Positions 1 to 6,147 of a stretch of DNA of 6,866 nucleotides are shown one piece after another. Under the pieces are notes generated by a model. The model saw only the letters and a program-made list of their open reading frames with translations. It was not told where the DNA came from and searched no databases. This stretch comes from Acidobacteriota bacterium (GTDB lineage Bacteria > Acidobacteriota > Blastocatellia > Pyrinomonadales > Pyrinomonadaceae). How positions within the stretch are numbered: position 1 is the first letter of the stretch; each line of letters opens with the position of its first letter. Where the stretch lies: contig JAKOSS010000727.1 of assembly GCA_029777145.1 (NCBI GenBank), positions 1 to 6,866 on the forward strand, read 5' to 3'. Both the position numbers and the translations under genes were made by a program.

Positions 1-1
1 C

Positions 2-1024
2 ATTGCCACCGCGAACCAGCTCGCGCCGATCCCGATGCCGCTCCGCGACCGCATGGAGATCATCGGTCTGTCGGGCTATTCAGATGCGGAAAAGCTCAAC
101 ATCGCGAAGGAGTATCTGATCCCGCGGCAGGTCACCGAGAATGGCTTGACGCCCGAACAGATCGAGATCTCGGATGACGCCGTCAATCTAATGACAATGC
201 GCTACACGCGCGAAGCGGGCGTCCGGCAGCTTGAACGGACGATCGGAAACCTCGCTCGAAAGGTCGCGCTCAAAGTCGCTCAGGGACATGTCGGGAAGGT
301 TCTGATCACGGCGAACGAGGTCAAATCATACCTTGGCGGTCCGCGATTCTATCCGGAAGAGGCGCGCAAGGACCTTCCTCCGGGAGTCGCGACCGGAATG
401 GCGTGGACGGAAATGGGCGGCGAGGTGCTTTTCATCGAGGCGACCGCGTTGCCGGGCAGCGGCGGCATGACCTTGACCGGACAGCTCGGTGAAGTGATGA
501 AGGAATCGGCGATGGCCGCGCGGTCGTATCTCTGGTCGCATGCCGCGGAATTCGGGATCGATCCGCAATTCATGAAAGAGAACGGGATCCATCTTCATGT
601 TCCGGCCGGCGCGATCCCGAAGGACGGTCCGAGCGCGGGCGTAACGATGGCGTCGGCGCTGGCGTCGCTCTATACCGGGCGGAAAGTCAGATCCGACACG
701 GCGATGACCGGCGAGATCACGCTCTCGGGGCTCGTGTTCCCCGTCGGCGGGATCAAAGAGAAGGTCCTCGCGGCACATCGGGCCGGGATTCGCCGGATCA
801 TACTTCCCCAACGCAACGAGACCGACGTCGAAGATATTCCCGAGGACGTCAGGCGTGAACTTGAGATCATCCCCGCGCGGACGATCAACGACGTTCTCGG
901 CGCCGCGCTCGAGGCGGAACCGTACATAAGGCCGGACTCATCGCCGGCCGACGGAACCGGCGTCCTGAACCACGATATCCATGAAGTCGGCGATGGAGAG
1001 AGCATCCTCGCAAAGGATGAATAA
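2..1024 (+). CDS. lon: Lon ATP-dependent protease, C-terminal part (5' end outside window)
   Basis: Lon is a cytoplasmic homo-hexameric AAA+ serine protease that unfolds and degrades damaged or regulatory proteins. The frame is already open at base 2, reading IATANQLAPIPMPLRDRMEI, which is the end of the AAA+ module (sensor-1 Asn, then the arginine-finger DRME). The ATG at 35 is therefore internal and not the start. Next come the small AAA+ subdomain with sensor-2 (YTREAGVRQLER, about 200-245) and the protease domain. The catalytic dyad is intact: Ser in PKDGPSAG (codon 632-634) and Lys in GGIKEKVLAAH (codon 755-757), 41 residues apart, close to the usual spacing. The protein ends in a roughly 30-residue acidic, probably disordered tail after EAEPYIRP. 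The N-terminal substrate-binding domain and Walker motifs must lie upstream. The family assignment is certain; completeness of the gene cannot be judged. Confidence 0.97.
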   Translation: MATANQLAPIPMPLRDRMEIIGLSGYSDAEKLNIAKEYLIPRQVTENGLTPEQIEISDDAVNLMTMRYTREAGVRQLERTIGNLARKVALKVAQGHVGKVLITANEVKSYLGGPRFYPEEARKDLPPGVATGMAWTEMGGEVLFIEATALPGSGGMTLTGQLGEVMKESAMAARSYLWSHAAEFGIDPQFMKENGIHLHVPAGAIPKDGPSAGVTMASALASLYTGRKVRSDTAMTGEITLSGLVFPVGGIKEKVLAAHRAGIRRIILPQRNETDVEDIPEDVRRELEIIPARTINDVLGAALEAEPYIRPDSSPADGTGVLNHDIHEVGDGESILAKDE

Positions 1025-1393
1025 AGGCTTTCGTCGACTGAAAACAACGCTGCTTCGCGATGATTTTTCGCGTCCCGAACGATGGTGAAGTTCCCGACCG
1101 ACCGTCGCTCGAAGGAACATGCGGCCCTCAACGGGTTGAGCCTGTCAGCATCAAACTCGCATGTGTTTGAGCCGGCTCGCCCAATTGCCGGTTCTGTCGA
1201 AAAAAATCTTGCGAAATTCCGAGAAAATTGTCATTGGCGATAGCAAAACGGCTTATTTTCGTTGTATTTTTAAAAGTTAACGTTTGGCTAGAAAATCTTC
1301 TCTTGTTCGACATGTTCCCCGGTTTTTCGAGAGCGAGTTTTACAAAACAAACGGATGGAATAGGCAACGGATTATCGGAAAGTGTAGTAAAAC
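1025..1393 (+). other. lon-mreB intergenic region, probable mreB leader
   Basis: This 369-nt gap holds no credible gene. The first half has several small dyads: CGCGA/TCGCG (1056-1072), CTCAAC/GTTGAG (1127-1140), TCAAAC/GTTTGA (1151-1170), the perfect palindrome GAGCCGGCTC (1169-1178) and CCGGC/GCCGG (about 1172-1191). None is followed by a T tract, so no intrinsic terminator for lon can be called. From about 1200 the sequence becomes clearly AT-richer than the genes, as expected for a promoter region of the mre cluster. TTGTCA at 1228-1233 resembles a -35 box, but the best -10 candidate (TTATTT, 1253-1258) is weak and 19 nt away, so I do not call a promoter. GGAAAG at 1377-1382, 11 nt before the mreB ATG, is a weak and distant ribosome-binding candidate. 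No heptamer repeats are seen here, unlike the gaps further down. Confidence 0.5.
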
Positions 1394-2440
1394 ATGGCAT
1401 TAAAATCATTATTCAGTTTGTTTTCAAGTGATCTTGCGATCGACCTCGGTACGGCGAACACATTGGTTTACGCGAAGGGCCGCGGCATCGTCGTTTCGGA
1501 ACCTTCGATCGTCGCCATCAACAAGGTGACGAATCAGGTCGAAGCGGTCGGGCGCGACGCGAAAGAAATGCTCGGCCGAACCCCCGGCAACATCGTCGCG
1601 ATCCGTCCGATGAAGGACGGCGTCATCGCGAATTTTGAAGTGACGGAGAAGATGCTCCAGCACTTCATCCGCAAAGCTCATAACGGAAAATCGTGGGTCC
1701 GCCCGCGCGTCGTGATCGGAATCCCGTCCGAGATCACGCAGGTCGAACGCCGCGCCGTCGAGGACTCGGCCTATCGTGCCAAGGCATCCGAAGTTTATCT
1801 GGTGGAAGAAGCGATGGCCGCCGCGATCGGCGCCGGACTTCCGATCACCGAACCGCACGGAAACATGGTCGTCGATATCGGCGGCGGAACTACCGACATC
1901 GCCGTCATCTCGCTTTCAGGCATCGTTTATTCGCGCGCCGTTCGCGTCGCCGGCAACGAGATGGACGAGGCGATCACGCAGTACATCAAACGCAAGTACA
2001 ACCTACTTATCGGCGAGCGCACCTCCGAAGCGATCAAGATCGCGCTCGGCAGCGCTTTCCCCCTCGACGAGCCGCTCTCGATGGAGGTCCGCGGCCGCAA
2101 CCTGATCGAAGGCATTCCCAAGACGATCACCATCACCGACGAAGAGATCCGCGAGGCGCTGTCCGACGCGGTCTCGACGATCATCAACGCAGTCCGCGTC
2201 GCTCTCGAACGTACTCCGCCGGAACTCTCGGCCGACATCGTCGAGCGCGGAATCGTTCTGACGGGCGGCGGAGCGCTGCTCAAGAACCTCGATAAGCGGT
2301 TGATGATCGAAACCGGACTGCCGGTCGTCCTCGCTGACGATCCGCTGTCGTCGGTCGTGCTTGGCACCGGAAAAATGCTTTCCGATTTCGAACTGCTCAA
2401 GCGGGTAAAATGGGACAATTCGTTGATGACGGGAAGCTAA
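1394..2440 (+). CDS. mreB: Rod shape-determining protein MreB (bacterial actin)
   Basis: MreB polymerises with ATP into membrane-bound antiparallel filaments that direct side-wall peptidoglycan synthesis. At 348 residues it has the usual length. The N-terminus [13 protein letters not shown] looks like the short amphipathic or hydrophobic membrane-binding segment, which supports the 1394 start. Actin-fold ATPase motifs are present in order: phosphate-1 [12 protein letters not shown] (residues 15-26), connect-1 [14 protein letters not shown] (about 137-150), phosphate-2 [15 protein letters not shown] (about 159-173) and the adenosine motif [11 protein letters not shown] (286-296). All key acidic and glycine residues are intact. 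It is the first gene of the rod cluster, after a 369-nt leader. The mreB stop is followed after 3 nt by a heptamer-repeat hairpin that separates it from mreC. That hairpin could uncouple the amount of MreB from the membrane components (inference). Confidence 0.99.
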   Translation: MALKSLFSLFSSDLAIDLGTANTLVYAKGRGIVVSEPSIVAINKVTNQVEAVGRDAKEMLGRTPGNIVAIRPMKDGVIANFEVTEKMLQHFIRKAHNGKSWVRPRVVIGIPSEITQVERRAVEDSAYRAKASEVYLVEEAMAAAIGAGLPITEPHGNMVVDIGGGTTDIAVISLSGIVYSRAVRVAGNEMDEAITQYIKRKYNLLIGERTSEAIKIALGSAFPLDEPLSMEVRGRNLIEGIPKTITITDEEIREALSDAVSTIINAVRVALERTPPELSADIVERGIVLTGGGALLKNLDKRLMIETGLPVVLADDPLSSVVLGTGKMLSDFELLKRVKWDNSLMTGS

Positions 2441-2443
2441 TCT

Positions 2444-2551
2444 GTGGACAGTGGTCAGTGGTCGGTGGTCAGACAGTTTGCGATCTCGCTGCAAAACTTT
2501 GGCTTTTCCACTGACCACTGACCACTAACCACTGTCCACCGTCCACTGATT
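2444..2551 (+). repeat. Heptamer-repeat hairpin between mreB and mreC
   Basis: Almost the whole 112-nt gap is a hairpin made of degenerate 7-bp repeats. The left arm reads GTGGACA, GTGGTCA, GTGGTCG, GTGGTCA (2444-2471) plus G2472. The right arm, in the ACTGACC register, has six units: ACTGACC twice, ACTAACC, ACTGTCC, ACCGTCC and ACTGATT (2510-2551). By hand alignment 2444-2472 pairs with 2511-2539 over 29 positions, with one mismatch and one position that is G-U in RNA. The 38-nt loop (2473-2510) is not made of heptamers and contains a small TTTGC/GCAAA dyad. The last right-arm unit ends 1 nt before the mreC ATG. There is no T tract after the stem, so a simple terminator is unlikely. It could be a processing or stability element, or a mobile or slippage-derived repeat. 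Confidence 0.9.
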
Positions 2552-2552
2552 C

Positions 2553-3455
2553 ATGGTTGAGCGAAGTCAGAAAGAAGTTTGGAGACTGACGCCGTGGCTG
2601 ATGATTGTCCTTTTGCTGGGCAATTTCGTGCTGATGGCGTACGACGCGAAGACTGTGTCCCAAGAGCGGGTGATCCGCGTTTGGGCACTGGCGATCGCGA
2701 ATTTCGTGCAGTCGCCGGTGACGACCGTCAGTTCGGCGGTCACCGATTACTTCAAATCGATCTCGACGCTTCGCACCGCGCAGACGGAGAATGACGAACT
2801 CAAGCAGCAGGTCGAGGAACTGAAGGTCGAGGTCCAGCGGAGTGAAGAGCTTGCGGACGAGAACGAACGTCTGAGGTCGCTCCTGAACCTCAAATCGGAA
2901 TCGAAATACAAGATCCTTCCGGCGCAGATAATCGCCCGCGACCCGTCTGCCTGGTTCGATCATGCGGTCATCAATCTCGGCAGTCTGAACGGCGTCAAAC
3001 TGAACATGCCGATCGTCAACAACGGCGGACTGATCGGACGTGTCGTTGCGGTAAGTCCGCTGACGGCGCAGATCAACCTGATCACGAAGGACAAATCGGG
3101 TCTGGGCGGTGTGATCGGCGAGCTCGCGACGTCGAACGCGATCGGCGTTGTCACCGGAAGCGGAAAGCGCGAATTGCTTGAGATGGGCTATGTCCCGGGC
3201 ACGATCGAGGTTCAGGTCGGAGAAATGGTCTATACGTCGGGTCAGGACGGCATCTATCCGCCGGGACTGAAGCTTGGGGAGGTGGTCGAGGTTCGACCCG
3301 GATCGGCGACGGTTCCGCAGCAGATCCTGATCCGGCCGTCGGCCCGACTTTTCGCGATGGAAGAAGTTGCGGTGTTGCTCTACGAACCGCCGGAGCGACC
3401 CGAGTACGAGAAAACGGTCCCCAACGCCGTCCGGGAAGACAAGAAGAAACCGTAA
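2553..3455 (+). CDS. mreC: Rod shape-determining protein MreC
   Basis: MreC is a bitopic inner-membrane protein whose periplasmic part dimerises or polymerises, binds PBP2 and helps switch on the RodA-PBP2 synthase. The 300-residue product has a short cytoplasmic N-terminus, one membrane segment (about residues 13-30, WLMIVLLLGNFVLMAY), a charged coiled-coil (about 73-115, rich in E, L, K and Q) and then the beta-rich MreC domain (about 120-278), with family-like stretches such as DPSAWFDHAVIN and GLIGRVV. The last 20 residues are charged and proline-rich. The ATG at 2553 gives the expected N-terminus before the membrane segment. No Shine-Dalgarno sequence is visible, because the bases upstream are the heptamer-repeat arm. 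The stop lies 3 nt before the mreD start, so mreC and mreD are probably translationally coupled. Confidence 0.97.
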   Translation: MVERSQKEVWRLTPWLMIVLLLGNFVLMAYDAKTVSQERVIRVWALAIANFVQSPVTTVSSAVTDYFKSISTLRTAQTENDELKQQVEELKVEVQRSEELADENERLRSLLNLKSESKYKILPAQIIARDPSAWFDHAVINLGSLNGVKLNMPIVNNGGLIGRVVAVSPLTAQINLITKDKSGLGGVIGELATSNAIGVVTGSGKRELLEMGYVPGTIEVQVGEMVYTSGQDGIYPPGLKLGEVVEVRPGSATVPQQILIRPSARLFAMEEVAVLLYEPPERPEYEKTVPNAVREDKKKP

Positions 3456-3458
3456 ACG

Positions 3459-4007
3459 ATGGAGCAGGTAAAAATCACGATCGCGTTGATCATCGCCGTC
3501 ATTTTGCAGTGGACACTGCGAAATGTCGCCGAGCCTTTTGCTTACATCGACTTCCCGTTGATCATCATCGTTTACGCCGCGCTGCAGCGAAACGCGATCA
3601 ATGCGTTGATCCTCGGGACGATCTCGGGAATCGCCGTCGATGCGCTCAGCGGCGGAATTCTCGGCGCGAACGGATTCTCGAAAACACTCGTTGCATACGC
3701 GGTTTCGGAAATCGCGCGACGGGTGTATTTGGACAACCTTTTGTTGCAGATTCCCGTCATAGCGGGTGCTTGTTTGGTTGATGATCTGGTCTATTACGGA
3801 CTCCATCGAATGCTTGGCCAGGAACCGTCCGCGCCGGTCGTTGTCACGATCGCGTATTCGCTTATCGGAACCACGATCGCCGGCACTTTCATCTATTTGA
3901 TCCTGCGAGCGCTCTCGACGGATAAGATCCGGCGCCAGAAGCGCGATTTCTTTGCTCCTCGAAGACAAACACGCCGGCGAAATCCGATCCGGCTCGGAAG
4001 AAGATGA
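3459..4007 (+). CDS. mreD: Rod shape-determining membrane protein MreD
   Basis: MreD is a small polytopic inner-membrane partner of MreC in the elongasome. It is poorly conserved in sequence, so the assignment rests on size (182 residues), hydrophobic pattern and position directly after mreC. Hydrophobic segments lie at about residues 5-20, 31-45, 47-65, 92-113 and 125-150. The family-like stretch ALILGTISGIAVDALSGGILGANGFS (given here in pieces: ALILGTISGIAVDAL, then SGGILGANGFS; residues 49-74) resembles the conserved G-D region of MreD proteins. The C-terminus (about 156-182) is strikingly basic, with many Arg, and is presumably cytoplasmic. ATG at 3459 starts 3 nt after the mreC stop, with only a weak AAGAAG purine run upstream. 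A repeat hairpin begins 3 nt after the mreD stop codon. Confidence 0.92.
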   Translation: MEQVKITIALIIAVILQWTLRNVAEPFAYIDFPLIIIVYAALQRNAINALILGTISGIAVDALSGGILGANGFSKTLVAYAVSEIARRVYLDNLLLQIPVIAGACLVDDLVYYGLHRMLGQEPSAPVVVTIAYSLIGTTIAGTFIYLILRALSTDKIRRQKRDFFAPRRQTRRRNPIRLGRR

Positions 4008-4010
4008 GCC

Positions 4011-4081
4011 GATTTTAGAATTTGGATTTTGGATTTTAGATTGCGCTTGAATCCAAGATCCAAAATCCAAAATCCAAAATC
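4011..4081 (+). repeat. Heptamer-repeat hairpin between mreD and mrdA
   Basis: This is a near-symmetric palindrome of AT-rich 7-bp units. The left arm is GATTTTA, GAATTTG, GATTTTG, GATTTTA plus GATT (4011-4042). The spacer is GCGCTTG (4043-4049). The right arm is AATC plus CAAGATC and three CAAAATC units (4050-4081). Each arm is four heptamers plus 4 nt, and the arms pair in register over 32 positions with three mismatches and one G-U in RNA. The right arm ends 3 nt before the mrdA ATG, so the usual ribosome-binding region is inside the stem and has no Shine-Dalgarno sequence. It resembles the short tandem heptamer repeats described in cyanobacteria and other bacteria. Its role here, whether attenuation, RNA stability or neutral spread, is not shown by the sequence. 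Confidence 0.92.
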
Positions 4082-4084
4082 GAT

Positions 4085-5983
4085 ATGAAGGTTTACGATC
4101 ACACGCAGAACTTGGGACTGAGGGTTGGAGTGATCCAGATCCTTGCGTTCATATTGCTGTCGATACTCGGAGCGAGGCTCTATTACCTTCAGGTCGTACG
4201 TGGCGAGTACTACGACGAGAAGGCCGAGAACCAGCGCATTCGTCTGATCCCGATCCCGGCGCCCCGCGGCGCAATATTCGACCGCAACGGCAAGATCCTG
4301 GTCGATTCCCGCCCGACGTACAACGTCACCCTTTCGAACGAACCGATCAAGAAAATCGACGTCTCGGACCGCATCGACGACTACGCGCGCGGACTGAACG
4401 TCGACCCCGAGTTCGTCGTCGAGCGCCTGAACCTGATCAAGAAACAGAACGATTTCGAGACCATGGTGCTCAAGGAGAACGCGACGATCCAGGACATCAC
4501 CTGGGTCGAGGCGCACTCGCTCGAATATCCCGAACTCCGGATCGAGCTCCAGCCACAGCGCGTTTATCCGCTCAAGGAAACGCTTTCGCACGTCCTCGGG
4601 TACGTCGGCGAGATCAGCTCGAAACAGCTCGAGAAACCCGAATATAAGGAAAAGGGCTACCGCCCCGGCACGATCATCGGAAAGGCCGGTCTGGAGCAGT
4701 ATTACGACGAGTATCTGCGCGGTCGTGACGGCTACCGCAAGGTCATCGTCGACAGCCGCGGACGCGTCCAGCAGGAGATCGAGACGATTCCTCCGCAAGC
4801 CGGACAGGATCTGATCACGACGATCGACCTCGATCTTCAAACGACGGCCGAAGAGAAGATCGCCGCAACGCCGACGAAACGCGGAACGATCATCGTCATG
4901 GATCCGAACAACGGCGAACTGCTCGCGATGGCGTCGCTGCCGGCGTACGATCCGAACGTTTTCGTGCAAGGCAGTTCTACTCCGGACGGCCGGAAACAGA
5001 TCGCCGCGTACTGGCAGGACGAAAAGCGGCCGCTTTACAACCGCGCGATCCAGGGACGGTATCCGCCGGGTTCGACATGGAAGATCCCGGAATCGGTCGG
5101 AGCGCTCGAACAGGGAGTGATCACCGTCGAGCACTCGAACATGGTCTGCGGTGGCGGGATCATGATCGGAAGCAAGTTCACGCGCTGCATGGGAAGCCAC
5201 GGCTCGCCGCCGCTTTCGTACGCGATCACCAGATCCTGTGACGGATACTATTACCGGCTCGCGCTGAAAATGAAGGTCGAAGGCTTGATCAGAATGGTCG
5301 AGATGTTCGATTACGACAAGCGAACGGGCGTCGATCTGCCGAACGAGAAGATCAGCCAGACCCCGAAAACCTGGAAGCCGATCATCGAGAAGCGCGAGGG
5401 CAAATGGAGCGACATCAAGACCGTTTACGCCGGCATCGGCCAGGACACGGTTGTCGTGACGCCGATCTCGATGCTGCGCGCGATCGCGAGCGTCGGAGTT
5501 CACGGACGCATGTATGTCCCGCATTTTCTGAAAGAATTCAAGCCGATCGGAGCGATCGGCAACGAGGACGAGCTCGGATACATTCCGGCCCGTCAGGGAT
5601 TCTCTTTTCAACATCCCGAACCGAAGATCATACCGATGACACCTGAGCAGGAAGAGGTGATGGTCAAGGGAATGTGGGGCGTGGTGAACGGCGGCGGAAC
5701 CGCGGGCGCGATCCGGATACCGAATTTCGACATCGCCGGAAAGACGGGAACAGCCCAGGTCGCCTCGCTCGGAAAGGACGTCGGAGCAAACAAGGACCAC
5801 GCGTGGTTCATCAGCTTCGCGCCGGCGTACAAGCCGGAGATCGCGGTCCTGGCGATGATCGAGAACGTCGGATTCGGCGGCAGCTTCGCGGCGCCGGCTG
5901 CGAGAGGCGTTTACGAAACATACTTGGCGAAACGCGGCCCGACTGTCGCCCCGGAGACGGTTGCTGAAAACAGCAAACGGTGA
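4085..5983 (+). CDS. mrdA: Penicillin-binding protein 2, elongation-specific transpeptidase
   Basis: PBP2 is the class B (monofunctional) transpeptidase that cross-links new side-wall peptidoglycan as partner of RodA. The 632-residue length is typical. Residues 12-35 form the single N-terminal membrane anchor. A pedestal/dimerisation region follows, with the class B motif APRGAIFDRNGKIL (about 59-72) and the linker RPGTIIGKAGLEQYYDEYL (193-211). The transpeptidase motifs are all present: SxxK as STWK (nucleophile Ser330, Lys333), SxN-equivalent SCD (384-386, as in other PBP2 proteins) and KTG (553-555, in IAGKTGTAQVA). The ATG at 4085 gives a short cytoplasmic leader before the anchor, as expected, but lies directly after a repeat hairpin with no Shine-Dalgarno sequence. 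The TGA stop is supplied by the first unit of a GTGAGCA array, so the final residues (AENSKR) could have been reshaped when the array arose (inference). Confidence 0.98.
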   Translation: MKVYDHTQNLGLRVGVIQILAFILLSILGARLYYLQVVRGEYYDEKAENQRIRLIPIPAPRGAIFDRNGKILVDSRPTYNVTLSNEPIKKIDVSDRIDDYARGLNVDPEFVVERLNLIKKQNDFETMVLKENATIQDITWVEAHSLEYPELRIELQPQRVYPLKETLSHVLGYVGEISSKQLEKPEYKEKGYRPGTIIGKAGLEQYYDEYLRGRDGYRKVIVDSRGRVQQEIETIPPQAGQDLITTIDLDLQTTAEEKIAATPTKRGTIIVMDPNNGELLAMASLPAYDPNVFVQGSSTPDGRKQIAAYWQDEKRPLYNRAIQGRYPPGSTWKIPESVGALEQGVITVEHSNMVCGGGIMIGSKFTRCMGSHGSPPLSYAITRSCDGYYYRLALKMKVEGLIRMVEMFDYDKRTGVDLPNEKISQTPKTWKPIIEKREGKWSDIKTVYAGIGQDTVVVTPISMLRAIASVGVHGRMYVPHFLKEFKPIGAIGNEDELGYIPARQGFSFQHPEPKIIPMTPEQEEVMVKGMWGVVNGGGTAGAIRIPNFDIAGKTGTAQVASLGKDVGANKDHAWFISFAPAYKPEIAVLAMIENVGFGGSFAAPAARGVYETYLAKRGPTVAPETVAENSKR

Positions 5984-6070
5984 GCAGTGAGCAGTGAGCA
6001 GTGAGCAGTGAGCAGTGAGCAGTGAGCAGTGAGCAGTGAGCAGTGAGCAGTGAGCAGTGAGCAGTGAGCA
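5980..6070 (+). repeat. Perfect 13-copy GTGAGCA tandem array overlapping mrdA stop
   Basis: There are 91 nt made of exactly 13 identical, uninterrupted GTGAGCA units. The first unit overlaps the end of mrdA: its TGA at 5981-5983 is the stop codon. Because 7 is not a multiple of 3, each frame passes through the same cycle (V S S E Q stop A), so the array closes all three + frames every 21 nt. On the minus strand it is stop-free in every frame and encodes a repeating SLLTAHC peptide, which creates long spurious antisense frames. The lack of any variation suggests recent copy-number expansion by slippage, in contrast to the diverged units in the other gaps. A matching reverse-complement unit lies at 6122-6128. 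Confidence 0.98.
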
Positions 6071-6090
6071 AATTCTGACTTTGCACAATT

Positions 6091-6118
6091 GCAAATTGCA
6101 AATCGAAAATCGCAAATA
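6091..6118 (+). repeat. AT-rich heptamer repeat in the core of the mrdA-rodA gap
   Basis: Four degenerate 7-bp units run in tandem: GCAAATT, GCAAATC, GAAAATC and GCAAATA. They lie in the core between the GTGAGCA array and its reverse-oriented copies. They resemble the CAAAATC units of the mreD-mrdA hairpin. Just upstream, TTTGC at about 6080-6084 can pair with GCAAA at 6091-6095, a small dyad. Confidence 0.75.
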
Positions 6119-6119
6119 G

Positions 6120-6140
6120 ACTGCTCACTGAAGACTGATA
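6120..6140 (+). repeat. Reverse-oriented degenerate heptamer arm before rodA
   Basis: Three units in the ACTGNNN register (ACTGCTC, ACTGAAG, ACTGATA) form the opposite arm to the GTGAGCA array. Bases 6120-6130 are an exact 11-nt reverse complement of array sequence, so a hairpin with a loop of about 49 nt or more is possible. The same ACTGNNN pattern makes up the right arm of the mreB-mreC hairpin. The arm ends 7 nt before the rodA ATG. Confidence 0.7.
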
Positions 6141-6147
6141 AAGATTT

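Noticed and set aside
35..37. ATG at 35 as the start of the first gene
   Set aside because: The same frame is open upstream to the window edge and encodes conserved Lon AAA+ sequence (IATAN), so this Met is internal.
1228..1258. Sigma-70-type promoter for mreB (TTGTCA ... TTATTT)
   Set aside because: The -10 match is poor and the spacing is 19 nt, not enough to call a promoter in an AT-rich stretch.
1128..1409. 93-codon minus-strand frame (and a 67-codon + frame at 1228-1431) in the lon-mreB gap
   Set aside because: Both overlap the start of mreB, lack a ribosome-binding site and recognisable motifs, and have composition typical of noncoding AT-rich DNA.
2469..4070. 533-codon minus-strand open frame antisense to mreC and mreD
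   Set aside because: It is composed of repeat translation at both ends and the charged, domain-free reverse of mreC and mreD.
4011..4084. Intrinsic terminator between mreD and mrdA (and likewise at 2444-2539)
   Set aside because: The stems are long, imperfect and not followed by a T tract, and the next gene starts within a few bases, so termination there would cut off the operon.
5980..6070. CRISPR array
   Set aside because: The units are 7 bp and directly adjacent, with no spacers and no cas genes nearby.
3893..6115. 740-codon minus-strand open frame antisense to mrdA
   Set aside because: It is a shadow of mrdA, helped by the GTGAGCA array being stop-free on the minus strand (repeating SLLTAHC). 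The product is Arg/Asp-rich low-complexity sequence with no recognisable domain.
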